DNA of 64,000 bases from Streptomyces marinisediminis. Its GTDB lineage: Bacteria > Actinomycetota > Actinomycetes > Streptomycetales > Streptomycetaceae. The translations under genes and the position numbers were made by a program. Location: the NCBI RefSeq assembly GCF_026262575.1, contig NZ_JAPKFL010000005.1, forward strand, positions 124,001-188,000, read 5' to 3'. Each line of letters opens with the position of its first letter. Positions within the stretch are counted from its first letter, which is position 1. The notes below the pieces were generated by a model. That model made no database searches, was not told the DNA's origin, and was given only the letters and a program-made list of their open reading frames with translations. Positions 35,289 to 43,596 of this stretch are shown piece by piece.

Positions 35289-35696
35289 TCAGCGCAGCAG
35301 GCCGTCGGCGTACAGCCGGTCGAAGACGAGCCGGTCCACCGGCGGGGTGCGCTCGCGGTCCGCGTAGGCCAGCCAGGCGATCTCGGCGATCTCGCCGGCG
35401 GGCGTGGGGGTGCCGTGGTGGTCGGCGGTGTAGCACGCCATCGTCACCCTGCGGGGGTCGCCCTCGTCCACGGCCGCCTCGTAGGTGCCGACGTGCGCGG
35501 CCGTGTGGGGCAGCAACCGGACGGTCAGCTCCTCCCGCGCCTCCCGCACGAGCGTCTCCACGTCGCTCTCGCCGGTGTGCCGCTTGCCGCCGGGTACGTA
35601 GAACAGCGTGCGGCCCCTGGTGCGGGCGGTGAGGATGCGGCCGTCCCGCAGGTGAATCCATGCCACGGTGTCGATCACGGGGGTAGCCTGCCCCAT
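35289..35696 (-). CDS. Nudix hydrolase
   Basis: A 135-aa hydrolase of nucleoside diphosphates linked to another moiety. The Nudix box runs from Gly37 through Glu43, Arg51-Glu52 and Glu55-Glu56 (GKRHTGESDVETLVREAREEL). The usual following Gly is Thr58, a mild departure. The N-terminal VIDTVAWIHLRDGRILTAR strand is typical. Substrate unknown; it may be a housecleaning enzyme. It is leftward, as is the VOC gene beyond it. Confidence 0.9.
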   Translation of the reverse strand: MGQATPVIDTVAWIHLRDGRILTARTRGRTLFYVPGGKRHTGESDVETLVREAREELTVRLLPHTAAHVGTYEAAVDEGDPRRVTMACYTADHHGTPTPAGEIAEIAWLAYADRERTPPVDRLVFDRLYADGLLR

Positions 35697-35756
35697 GCGG
35701 CGCCCCTCCCGTGACCCGGGGCGGGGGTCGCCCGACGGCGGGCGGGTGCGCCGCGG

Positions 35757-36143
35757 TCAGCGGCGGGTCAGCGGGATGCGGGGCCCGCCCGGCGGCGGGA
35801 AGACGCAGAACTCGTTGCCCTCCGGATCGGCCAGGACGTCCCAGTCGTGCCGCGCGTCGTGCCGGCGGATCAGGGTCGCGCCCAGGGCGAGCAGCTCGGC
35901 CGTGTCCCCCCACACGTCCAGGTGCATGCGGTTCTTCACCCGCTTCGGCTCCGGAACGGGATTGACCCAGATGAGCGGCCCGCTACCGCGCGGGTCGTGG
36001 ATGGGCACCGGCCACTGGGGCGGCGGCGGCTCGTGGCCCGGCTGCGCCAGCCGTCGGCTGTACCCCAGCGCGGTGCACCACCAGTCGGCCGTCGCCTGGT
36101 GGTCGACGGCGTCCAGGGCGAGGTCCTTGAAGCGCGCGGCCAT
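35757..36143 (-). CDS. VOC family (glyoxalase-like) protein
   Basis: A 128-aa vicinal-oxygen-chelate fold protein. LALDAVDHQATADWWCTALGYSRR begins the fold, WVNPVPEPKRVKNRMHLDVWGD carries a likely metal His, and WDVLADPEGNEFCVFPPPG holds the terminal Glu of the metal site. This is the glyoxalase-like subfamily common in actinomycetes, often without known substrate. ATG at 36143 diverges from the macrodomain gene, 60 bases apart. Confidence 0.85.
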   Translation of the reverse strand: MAARFKDLALDAVDHQATADWWCTALGYSRRLAQPGHEPPPPQWPVPIHDPRGSGPLIWVNPVPEPKRVKNRMHLDVWGDTAELLALGATLIRRHDARHDWDVLADPEGNEFCVFPPPGGPRIPLTRR

Positions 36144-36203
36144 GTGCGGATGCTACGGGCGGCGCGCCCCTGCCGCGCGCCGACAGCGTGGCAGGATGGC
36201 CGC

Positions 36204-36710
36204 ATGAGGGTCACATGCGTGCGCGGAGACATCACCCGGCAGCAGGTGGACGCCGTGGTCAACGCGGCGAACTCCTCCCTCCTGGGCGGCGGCGGGGTCG
36301 ACGGCGCCATCCACCGCGTGGGCGGCCCCAAAATCCTGGCCGAGTGCCGCGCCCTGCGCGCGTCCCGGTACGCCGAGGGCCTGCCGACCGGGCAGGCGGT
36401 GGCCACGACCGCCGGGCGGCTCCCCGCGCGCTGGGTCATCCACACGGTGGGCCCGGTGTGGTCCTCCGGCGAGGACCGCTCGGGGCTGCTCGCCTCCTGC
36501 TACCGCGAGTCCCTGCGGGTGGCCGACGAGCTGGGCGCCGGGTCGGTGGCGTTCCCGGCCCTGTCCACCGGCGTCTACCGCTGGCCGCTGGAGGACGGCG
36601 CCCGGATCGCGGTGGAGTCGGTGCGGGCCGCGGACGCGGCGGTGGATGAGGTCAGGTTCGTCCTCTTCGACGACCGGGCCCACCAGGTGTTCACCGAGCA
36701 GGTCGGCTGA
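36204..36710 (+). CDS. Macrodomain protein, O-acetyl-ADP-ribose deacetylase family
   Basis: A 168-aa macrodomain. CVRGDITRQQVDAVVNAANSSLLGGGGVDGAIHRVGG contains the ADP-ribose-binding ITxxxVDAVVNAANxxLxGGGGVxxAI motif with catalytic Asn and Asp, and SVAFPALSTGVYRWPLEDGARI is the distal loop. Members remove acetyl from O-acetyl-ADP-ribose or ADP-ribose from acidic residues. Length matches E. coli YmdB. ATG 36204 is the start of the conserved block. Confidence 0.93.
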   Translation: MRVTCVRGDITRQQVDAVVNAANSSLLGGGGVDGAIHRVGGPKILAECRALRASRYAEGLPTGQAVATTAGRLPARWVIHTVGPVWSSGEDRSGLLASCYRESLRVADELGAGSVAFPALSTGVYRWPLEDGARIAVESVRAADAAVDEVRFVLFDDRAHQVFTEQVG

Positions 36711-37177
36711 CGGCACCCGCGTGCGGTGACCGCCCGGCCCGAAGCGGGTGCCCTTGGTCCCGAACGCGTCGTGCCGCGGCGATCGGCTCGTCCGTGCGCG
36801 TCCGGCCGACGCGGTCGGTGGCCCGCAGTGTCTCCCGCGGGTCGCGGACCACTTGGCGGGCGTGAACGTCGAGGGGTCAGGAAGAGCGGACCAGCGCCAC
36901 GGAGCCCTGTCCCCAGGGCCGAGCGCCAGGCGGGCGGTGCCCGCGGTGACCGTGCCCGGCGCGCGAGCGCGAACGCGAGGGCGACGACGACGGACCGGAC
37001 GCAGAGCGCGGTCGTGGTGGCCCGCTGGACGGACGGTCCGATGGGCCCGGCGCCACATCCGGCGCGGCGGTGGGCCTGAGTGCGCTCACCCACCGACGGC
37101 CGTACACCCCCGCGACGCCGCACTCACCCGCTCCCGCCCCGCAGGGCCCGCGTCCCGGCGCGCCCTGCGGACGCGCC
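36711..37177. other. 467-base region without a recognisable gene
   Basis: No frame here has a ribosome site plus a recognisable protein. The right end contains a small inverted repeat GCAGGGC/GCCCTGC (37141-37147 with 37162-37168), which may terminate the leftward kinase gene. Otherwise I see nothing functional. Confidence 0.45.
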
Positions 37178-38059
37178 TCACCCACCGCCCGCCCGCAGCG
37201 CGGCCCGGGCGGCGCTGCCGCACTGCGCGCCGTAGCCGCCGCCGAAGAGCGCGGCGTGGGCGAGCAGGTGCTGCAGTTGGTGCAGCGGCACCCGTTCCGC
37301 GCGTCCCGGGAGCGGGCGCGCCTCGGCGTACGCGGCCAGGACGCGGGGGAGGCGCGGGCACCCGAACAGCTCCAGGAGCGCCAGGTCGGTCTCGGGGTGG
37401 CCGCCCTGGGCGGCGGGGTCGATGAGCCGGGCCCGCCCGTCGGCGGCCCAGTGCACGTTGCCGGACCACAGGTCACCGTGGATCACCGCCGGGGCCTGCG
37501 GCGGACCCGCCACCTCCGGCAGCCGGACGCACAGCTCCTCGACGGCGCGGGCGTCGGCGGGGGCGATGCCGCCCTCGTCGACCGCGCGGCGCAGCAGCGG
37601 CCCAAGGCGGTACTCGGCGTGGAAGGCCGGCCAGTCCTCGGCCGCGCCGCGTCCGGTGGCGGGGGAGGGCAGCGGGAGGGGGCCGAGGTAGCAGGGCCGT
37701 CCCGGGGTGCCCCAGGAGTCGGCGCGGGTCTCGTGGAGGGCCGCCAGGTCGCGGCCCAGCCGCTCCGCCTGGCGGGCGTCGGCGGGCGCGCCGTCCACCC
37801 ACTCCAGGACGAGCAGGCCCGTCGCGTCCACCAGGACGGCGGGGACGGCGACCGCCCCCGTCGCGCGCAACCGCGCCAGTCCGGCCGCCTCGGTGGCGAA
37901 GAAGTCGGGCGGCGCGTCGCGCAGGGTCTTGGCGAAGACGGCGCGCCCGTCGCCGAGGCCGACCTGCCACGCGTCGCAGATGGAGCCGCCGCCGACCGGG
38001 TGTTCGAAGGCGACGGCGTGGCCGAGGAGCGCGGCCACGCGGGAAGCCACAGGCGTCAT
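37178..38059 (-). CDS. Fructosamine kinase family protein
   Basis: A 293-aa kinase-fold protein. GGGSICDAWQVGLGDGRAVFAKTL is the nucleotide-binding strand with Lys, FATEAAGLARLRATGAVAVP contains the C-helix Glu, and VIHGDLWSGNVHWAADGRARLIDPAAQGGHPETDLALLELFG (split here by function) holds the catalytic HGDLWSGN and the metal-binding IDPA. These match the fructosamine/ketosamine-3-kinase family that repairs glycated proteins; low-molecular-weight substrates are possible in bacteria. ATG at 38059. It is leftward, 62 bases past the next gene. Confidence 0.88.
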   Translation of the reverse strand: MTPVASRVAALLGHAVAFEHPVGGGSICDAWQVGLGDGRAVFAKTLRDAPPDFFATEAAGLARLRATGAVAVPAVLVDATGLLVLEWVDGAPADARQAERLGRDLAALHETRADSWGTPGRPCYLGPLPLPSPATGRGAAEDWPAFHAEYRLGPLLRRAVDEGGIAPADARAVEELCVRLPEVAGPPQAPAVIHGDLWSGNVHWAADGRARLIDPAAQGGHPETDLALLELFGCPRLPRVLAAYAEARPLPGRAERVPLHQLQHLLAHAALFGGGYGAQCGSAARAALRAGGG

Positions 38060-38121
38060 GCCCCGAGCATCGCAGACGGCCCGCGACCTGGCCCCGCGCG
38101 CGCGGGCGCGGGTGCGCGTGC

Positions 38122-38913
38122 TCAGTCGAAGCTCGCGCGCTCCAGCCAGAACTCCAGCAGCTCCCCATCGCCCAGCACCTCGACGCGCTCGCTGGTCAGC
38201 GGCAGCCTGCGGTAGAAGGCGAGCAGGACGTCGGTGAGCGGGCCGCGCAGGGCCACCGTCGCCTTGGCGTGGCCGCGGCGCCAGGCGAGGCCAAAGGCGC
38301 CCACTTCGACCGTCCACTCGGCGCCGTACTCGGCCGGGGCGTCGGTGGCGTGCAGGTGCAGGCTCTCACCGGCTCGTGCGCTCAGCCCGCGCAGCTCCTC
38401 CTTGTACTCCCACAGCGCCGGGCTGCACACCAGCTCCAGCCACTCGTCGATGGCGTCGACGGCGACCTCCGGCGTGACGGTGAAGGGTATGCCGGCCGCC
38501 AGGCAGGCGTCTGCGCGGTGCACCACCGTCTCCAGCGTCATGCGCCGGGCCCAGAAGTCGGTGCGCTGCTGCGTCCACCAGGTCCACACCTCGGTGCCCG
38601 GGCCCGCGGCCAGCAGCGCGGCGGAGGCCTCGTCGGCGGCGTCGGCGAGCCAGGCGCTCAGGGCCTCGGCGTCGGTGTGCGCGGGGGCCGTGTAGTCGGG
38701 GATGTCCTCCTCGTCGACGTCGGCGGTGGCCCGGGTACGGACGAGGTGGGCGGCCCAGCGCTGGGCCTGGCCGACGTGTTCCGCGAGCTGGGCGAGGGTC
38801 CAGTCGGGGCAGGTCGGGACCGTCCGGCCCAGGTCGGCCGTGGTGAGGACGGCGCACAGCGCCCGGGTCTGGGTGAGGAGTTCGTCGCAGTAGCGACCGT
38901 AAGCCAGGGTCAT
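38122..38913 (-). CDS. Maleylpyruvate isomerase family mycothiol-dependent enzyme
   Basis: A 263-aa DinB-fold protein. CPDWTLAQLAEHVGQAQRWAAHLVRT is the metal- and thiol-cofactor block with His, and TQQRTDFWARRMTLETVVHRADACLAAG carries the H-x3-D-type metal ligands conserved in actinobacterial mycothiol-dependent isomerases. The C-terminal domain is the SCP2-like region seen in this family. Members use mycothiol in isomerisation or detoxification; substrate not identified. ATG 38913 was chosen as the start of the family N-terminus (MTLAYGRYCDELLTQTRAL). Confidence 0.85.
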   Translation of the reverse strand: MTLAYGRYCDELLTQTRALCAVLTTADLGRTVPTCPDWTLAQLAEHVGQAQRWAAHLVRTRATADVDEEDIPDYTAPAHTDAEALSAWLADAADEASAALLAAGPGTEVWTWWTQQRTDFWARRMTLETVVHRADACLAAGIPFTVTPEVAVDAIDEWLELVCSPALWEYKEELRGLSARAGESLHLHATDAPAEYGAEWTVEVGAFGLAWRRGHAKATVALRGPLTDVLLAFYRRLPLTSERVEVLGDGELLEFWLERASFD

Positions 38914-39093
38914 GGGCAGCGAGCCTACGGCGCTGTGTCGGGTGGCCCAACGGGGTTTCGCCCGGCCGCCCGGCGTGCTGTCCGCAGCGGAGCCCCGCCC
39001 GGACGCCCATCCCGGGTCCGTCCGGGCGCGCCCTGCCCCCGCCCGGAGCCGCGTCCCGCTCCCGCGCCGCGCACGGCGGGGGTGGCACACACG

Positions 39094-39134
39094 GCGGCGC
39101 CGCCCCCGCCGTGGGACAGGAGGGGCGGCGCCGC
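39094..39134 (-). terminator. 13-bp hairpin behind the 19-aa peptide gene
   Basis: GCGGCGCCGCCCC at 39094-39106 is fully complementary to 39122-39134 with a 15-base loop. It starts 15 bases past the stop of the small peptide gene, in the right place to end that transcript. Confidence 0.6.
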
Positions 39135-39149
39135 GAGGGTCGGGGTCTG

Positions 39150-39209
39150 TCAGATCAGCCAGCCCACGAAGTGGATGACACCGGCGAGCAGGTTGGTGAG
39201 CAGATCCAT
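39150..39209 (-). CDS. 19-aa hydrophobic peptide
   Basis: ATG at 39209 has a strong ribosome site, AAGGAGA, ten bases upstream, and the frame ends at TGA 39150-39152. The product MDLLTNLLAGVIHFVGWLI is 19 residues, almost wholly hydrophobic with one Asp, Asn, Thr and His. It could form a membrane helix or a short amphipathic helix. A 13-bp hairpin follows at once and about 120 bases of leader precede it, so it looks like a real small gene. Function unknown; a membrane regulator or a toxin-like peptide are both possible. Confidence 0.6.
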   Translation of the reverse strand: MDLLTNLLAGVIHFVGWLI

Positions 39210-39333
39210 GGTGGTGCGTTCTCCTTGCGTGGTCAGTGGGACTGCCCCGGCACCGCGTGGGACAGCGGGCGGGGGCGCGAAACGCGGTCTGCAGCCCGTC
39301 GCTTGCGCACCGTAAGCATCGTGCGTCACAGGG

Positions 39334-40473
39334 CTATACGGCAGCCGGATGCTCCGCTGCCACGCCATCGGGTGAGGAACCGCCCACCGGTTCGAGAGGT
39401 GTGGGGTGCCGCCCCGCGCGTCCCAGCAGGGCGGCTACGTCCGCCACCGCCGCGCGGCCCGCCCGGTTGGCGCCGATGGTGCTCGCCGACGGCCCGTACC
39501 CGACCAGGTGAACGCGCGGGTCGCGCACCACCCGGGTGCCCGCCAGCCGGACGCCGCCGCCCGGTTCGCGCAGGCGCAAGGGAGCCAGGTGGTTGAGCGC
39601 CGGGCGGAAGCCGGTCGCCCACACTAGGGCGTCGGCCGCCACGTGCCGCCCGTCGTCCCACGCCACGCCGTCGGGCGTCACCCGGTCGAACATGGGCAGC
39701 CGTTCCAGCACGCCCCGCGCGTGGGCCCGCTCCATCGCCTCGGTCATCGGCAGCCCGGTGACCGAGACCACGGACTGCGGCGGCAGCCCGCCGCGCACCC
39801 GCTCCTCGACGCGGGCGACGGCGGCGCGCCCGGCCTCCGCGTCGAACGGGCCGGTGCGAAAGCGCGGTGGCCGCCGGGTGACCCACGTGGTCGCCGCGGC
39901 CGTTCCGGCGATCTCCAGCAGGTGCTGCACGGCCGAGGTGCCGCCGCCCACGACGACCACGCGACGGCCCGCGAAAGCCTCCGGGCCCGGGTAGTCGCGG
40001 GTGTGCACCTGGCGGCCGCGGAAGGTCTCCTGCCCGGGCACCCGGGGCCAGAACGGCTGTTCCCAGGTGCCGGTGGCGTTGATCAGGGCGCGGGTGTGCC
40101 AGACCCCGGCGGAGGTCTCCACGCGCAGCCGCCCACCGGGAGCCGCGCGCACGGCGCGCACGTCGACCGGACGGCGGACCGGGAGCGCGAACGCCTCCTC
40201 GTACCGCGCGAAGTAGGCGCCGATCACCTCCGCCGAGGGCCGGTCCGGGCCGGCGTCGGCCTCGGCCAGCGCCATACCGGGCAACGCGTGCATGCCGTGC
40301 ACCGTGCCGTAGGTCAGCGTCGGCCAGCGGAACTGCCAGGCGCCGCCCGGCCGCGGCGCGTGGTCGAGGAGCACGAACTCGCGGTGCGGCACGAAACCGC
40401 GCCGCCGCAGGTGGTAGGCGGCGGACAGGCCCGCCTGCCCACCGCCGACGACGACGGCCTCCACTGTGTTCAT
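39334..40473 (-). CDS. Flavin-containing monooxygenase-like NAD(P)/FAD oxidoreductase
   Basis: A 379-aa flavoprotein. The FAD motif VVVGGGQAGLSAAYHL is at residues 8-22 and the NADPH motif VVVVGGGTSAVQHLLEIA lies near 170. ALVWATGFRPAL is the ATG-containing motif seen in FMO and Baeyer-Villiger enzymes. The FxGxxxHxxxY/F fingerprint appears in degenerate form as FRGRQVHTRDY. CzcO-like putative transporters-linked oxidoreductases are similar. ATG 40473 diverges from yjbQ by 51 bases, so both share a promoter region. Confidence 0.87.
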   Translation of the reverse strand: MNTVEAVVVGGGQAGLSAAYHLRRRGFVPHREFVLLDHAPRPGGAWQFRWPTLTYGTVHGMHALPGMALAEADAGPDRPSAEVIGAYFARYEEAFALPVRRPVDVRAVRAAPGGRLRVETSAGVWHTRALINATGTWEQPFWPRVPGQETFRGRQVHTRDYPGPEAFAGRRVVVVGGGTSAVQHLLEIAGTAAATTWVTRRPPRFRTGPFDAEAGRAAVARVEERVRGGLPPQSVVSVTGLPMTEAMERAHARGVLERLPMFDRVTPDGVAWDDGRHVAADALVWATGFRPALNHLAPLRLREPGGGVRLAGTRVVRDPRVHLVGYGPSASTIGANRAGRAAVADVAALLGRAGRHPTPLEPVGGSSPDGVAAEHPAAV

Positions 40474-40524
40474 GCAACTTTCAACCACTTCGGGGCCCGC
40501 GCTCTTCCGGGGCAGGATGGAGGG

Positions 40525-40947
40525 ATGAGTGAACGGTTCACCACGCGCGTCATCGACGTCACCACCGGCACCTCCGAGACGGTCGCCGACCTCACCGGCG
40601 AGTGCGAGCGCTACCTCCGGGACGTGGCCGCGGGCCGGGACGGGCTGCTCAACGTCTTCACCCCGCACGCCACCGCCGGCCTCGCGGTCCTGGAGACCGG
40701 GGCGGGCAGCGACGACGACCTGCTCGCGGCCCTGCGCGACCTGCTCCCCGCCGACGACCGCTGGCGGCACCGGCACGGCAGCCCCGGGCACGGCCGCGAC
40801 CACGTACTGCCCGCGCTCGTCCCGCCGCACGCCACGCTGCCGGTCGTCGACGGGCGCCTCGCCCTGGGCACGTGGCAGTCGGTGTGCCTGGTCGACACCA
40901 ACCGCGACAACCCGCGGCGCCAGGTGCGGCTCTCCTTCCTCGGCTGA
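40525..40947 (+). CDS. YjbQ family protein (UPF0047, secondary thiamine-phosphate synthase)
   Basis: A 140-aa single-domain protein. LLNVFTPHATAGLAVLETGAGSDDDLLAALRDLLP and PGHGRDHVLPALVPPHATLPVVDGRLALGTWQSVCLVDTN, in blocks, match UPF0047 throughout, including the His and Asp residues thought to bind metal. E. coli YjbQ has weak thiamine-phosphate synthase activity, but the physiological role is unsettled. AGGATGGAGGG precedes ATG 40525. Confidence 0.9.
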   Translation: MSERFTTRVIDVTTGTSETVADLTGECERYLRDVAAGRDGLLNVFTPHATAGLAVLETGAGSDDDLLAALRDLLPADDRWRHRHGSPGHGRDHVLPALVPPHATLPVVDGRLALGTWQSVCLVDTNRDNPRRQVRLSFLG

Positions 40948-41661
40948 GGCCCGGTCTCGGCGGGTTTCCGGCCGCCGCGGTGCTGGACGCGCGGGCGGCT
41001 GCGGTCCGGGCGTGCCGCGTCCCGCCTGCCGCGCCGCGCCTGCCGCGCCGCGCCGGTGCGGGCGGCGCGGACGGGGGCGCGCTTCGGGAAGGGCCGGCGA
41101 CCGGAGAGACCCGCCGGACGGCGACGGCCGGGGCCCGCCCGCGACCGGCCGCTCCGCGGTTCACACACGTGCCCCAGCCGCTCCGTGCGCCGCACCCCGT
41201 GCCCTCACCGCCCTGCGCGCCTCGACGGGCCCGGGAATAGCGTGACCGCCCGCGCCGGTTGCCCGTACGCGCGGCCGCGCGCCTCCCGGGAGGGGGCCGG
41301 CGCTCCGCGACGCCGGGGACGTCCGCGCAACGGAGCGCGGGCCCGCGGCGCCCCGGGTCGGCCGGAACCCGGCGAAACGGGCGCGCCCCCGGTGAAGTCG
41401 GCCACACCGCACCGGCCACCACCCGGCCGCACGGCGGAGCACCACGGGTGCGCCGCCCGCCGCCCAGCCTGCGCCGGAGCCAGGGAGCACCGGGGCGGGT
41501 GGTGCTCTCGTCACCCCCCTGAGCAGGGCGGAACCGGCGCGGCACCGATTTGGATGCAGGCACCACGAGGTGCTTCCATCGGTGTCGTATCACGATGCGG
41601 ACAAGGGCAAACCGGGCGCGGAAGACGTCGGACCGGTCGACCAGGAGGTGGGGAGCACGCA
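40948..41661. other. 714-base region without a recognisable gene
   Basis: This is the longest gene-free stretch. It is extremely GC-rich from 40960 to 41500, with several open frames in both strands that lack ribosome sites and recognisable sequence. From about 41545 the base composition becomes more balanced and probably contains the FUSC gene promoter, including the short inverted repeat GCACC-ACGA-GGTGC near 41560. Confidence 0.45.
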
Positions 41662-43182
41662 GTGAAGCGGATGTTCGTCGCGCCCGATCCCCAAAGGATC
41701 AGGCTTCGTTCGTCGCTGCGCGCGGTGCTCGGCATCGGCCTCGCGGTCGTCGCCGTCGCGCTCACCGGCCTGGGGCTGACGTCGGTCATCACCGGCGGCC
41801 TCGCGGCGCTGCTCGCGCTGTTCACGGTCACCGACCCCGCCGTCTCCCGGCAGGCGGTCACGACCGCGCTGCTCCCCCTGGCGGGGCTCCCCGTGCTGGC
41901 GCTGGCCGCACTGCTGCACACGATGCCGCTGGCTCGCGACGCGGCCTTCCTCGCCGTCGTCTTCGCCGGTGTCTACGCCCGGCGCTACGGGCCGCGCGGC
42001 AACGCGCTGGGCATCTTCGCCTTCATGATGTTCTTCGTCGCCCAGTTCCTGCACCCCTCGCCCGCCGAGCTGGCCGGGTTCGGCGCCGCCGTCCTGCTGT
42101 CCCTGGCCGCCGCGGCCCTGGTGCGCTTCGGGCTGTGGCCCATCGAACGGCGCGACCCGCCCCCCGCGGTGCCCGCCATGGCCGAACGGCGGGGCCTGCG
42201 GTGCCCGACCACCCGGCAGGCCGTGCAGGCCACCGTCGCCTGCGGCCTCGCGCTGGCCGCGGGGCAGGCGCTGTCCCACGAGCGCTGGTACTGGGCGGTG
42301 GGCGCGGCCTGGTGGATCTTCGTCAACACCGCCTCGCGCGGCGAGACGCTGGTGCGGGGCTTCCGGCGGGTCCTGGGCACCGTGTGCGGCATCGCCGCCG
42401 GGCTGCTGGTCGCCCTGCCGGTGGACGGCGCGCCGGTGCCCACCGCGGCCGTCGTCGCGGTGTGCGTCTTCGGCATCTTCTACACGGCCGCCGTCTCCTA
42501 CAGCTGGATGATGTTCTTCGTCACGGTGATGGTCGGGCTGCTGTACGGGATGTTGGACGTGCTGAACGCGGGGCTGCTGGGCTTGCGCGTGGTGGAGACG
42601 GCGGTCGGTGCGCTGGGCGCCGCGCTCGCGGTGGCACTCGTGCTGCCGGTCACCACGCACGCGGCCACCAGCGCCTGGATCGAGCGCGCCGTGCTGTGCC
42701 TGCACCGGTGCACCGAGCAGGCCGCCCGGCGGCTGTCCGGCGACCGGACGGCCGACCCCGCGGCCGGGATCGCCGAGCTGGAGCTGTTGCTGGGCCGTGC
42801 CCGGGCCGCCCTCGCGCCGCTGGTCCACCCGCTCAACCTCCACCGCGCGCGCAAGTCCCGGGCGCGGTTGGTGCTGGCGCTGCTCGACGAGTGCGCCCGG
42901 GAGGCGAAGGGCCTGGCCGAGACCGCCGCCGATCCGCGGGCCTCGCACGACGCCCGGCTGAGCGCCGCCTGCGCCCGCGTGGAGGCCGCCGTCCACCGGC
43001 TGCTGCGGCAGCAGGCTGCGGCCACCGCGGCGACCGGTCCCGTGCCGGCCCAGGCGGCCGAGTCGCCCCATCCGGCGGTCGAGCGCGCCCTCGGCCACCT
43101 GCACGGCCTGGAGTCGGCCCTCGTGGGCCTCGCGGCGCCGGTGCACAGCGCACCGCGCGCCCCGTTCCAGACCGCCGCGTAA
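41662..43182 (+). CDS. FUSC family membrane protein
   Basis: A 506-aa protein of the fusaric-acid-resistance/aromatic acid exporter type. Two sets of about five to six hydrophobic helices (residues 20-160 and 190-340) flank a soluble stretch. RWYWAVGAAWWIFVNTASRGETLVRGFRRVLGTVCGIAAGLL, in parts, is the FUSC repeat that follows the second set. A cytoplasmic helical C-terminal region of 150 residues ends the protein. GTG at 41662 follows AGGAGGTGGGG, somewhat distant at 10-14 bases. Likely an efflux or envelope permease; substrate unknown. Confidence 0.83.
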   Translation: MKRMFVAPDPQRIRLRSSLRAVLGIGLAVVAVALTGLGLTSVITGGLAALLALFTVTDPAVSRQAVTTALLPLAGLPVLALAALLHTMPLARDAAFLAVVFAGVYARRYGPRGNALGIFAFMMFFVAQFLHPSPAELAGFGAAVLLSLAAAALVRFGLWPIERRDPPPAVPAMAERRGLRCPTTRQAVQATVACGLALAAGQALSHERWYWAVGAAWWIFVNTASRGETLVRGFRRVLGTVCGIAAGLLVALPVDGAPVPTAAVVAVCVFGIFYTAAVSYSWMMFFVTVMVGLLYGMLDVLNAGLLGLRVVETAVGALGAALAVALVLPVTTHAATSAWIERAVLCLHRCTEQAARRLSGDRTADPAAGIAELELLLGRARAALAPLVHPLNLHRARKSRARLVLALLDECAREAKGLAETAADPRASHDARLSAACARVEAAVHRLLRQQAAATAATGPVPAQAAESPHPAVERALGHLHGLESALVGLAAPVHSAPRAPFQTAA

Positions 43183-43455
43183 CGACTCCGCGCCCGCTGC
43201 GGCGGCCTCGCGCCCGCTCCGGCGGACCAGCCGCCGCCGCGGTCGGCCCGCCGCCGCGAGCCGGCGCCGCCCGTGGGCGCACGGGCACGCCCCCGCGGCC
43301 GGAGCCCGAGCTCTCGTGGTCGCCGCGACGCTCCAGCTCAGGGATGCGATGGAGCCGCCAGGTGCGGGACGGCCCGGAGGCCGGCCCGGGGCCGCGGCCG
43401 GCTGACACGTAAGCCCGGTCGCCGTCGCCGCCGGGCCCGGCAGCCGCCCACGCGG

Positions 43456-43488
43456 GAGGCTCGGCCGGGAGACCCCGGGCCGAGCCTC
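43456..43488 (+). terminator. 11-bp hairpin between FUSC and CbiX-like genes
   Basis: GAGGCTCGGCC at 43456-43466 pairs exactly with 43478-43488 around an 11-base loop. It lies between convergent genes and could serve both. The other DNA in the 414-base gap 43183-43596 is GC-rich with no gene seen. Confidence 0.55.
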
Positions 43489-43596
43489 TCGCCGCGCTTC
43501 CGGCCACGGCCGGTTGAGCAACGTCTGTCACGACGCCCGCCCCGCGGCCCGCCCGGGCCACGGGGCACACCGCGCCGCGCGCGGGGCGCGGGCGCG

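Noticed and set aside
40948..41661. Hypothetical genes in the 714-base gap
   Set aside because: Frames in both strands lack ribosome sites and have shadow-like composition; nothing recognisable.
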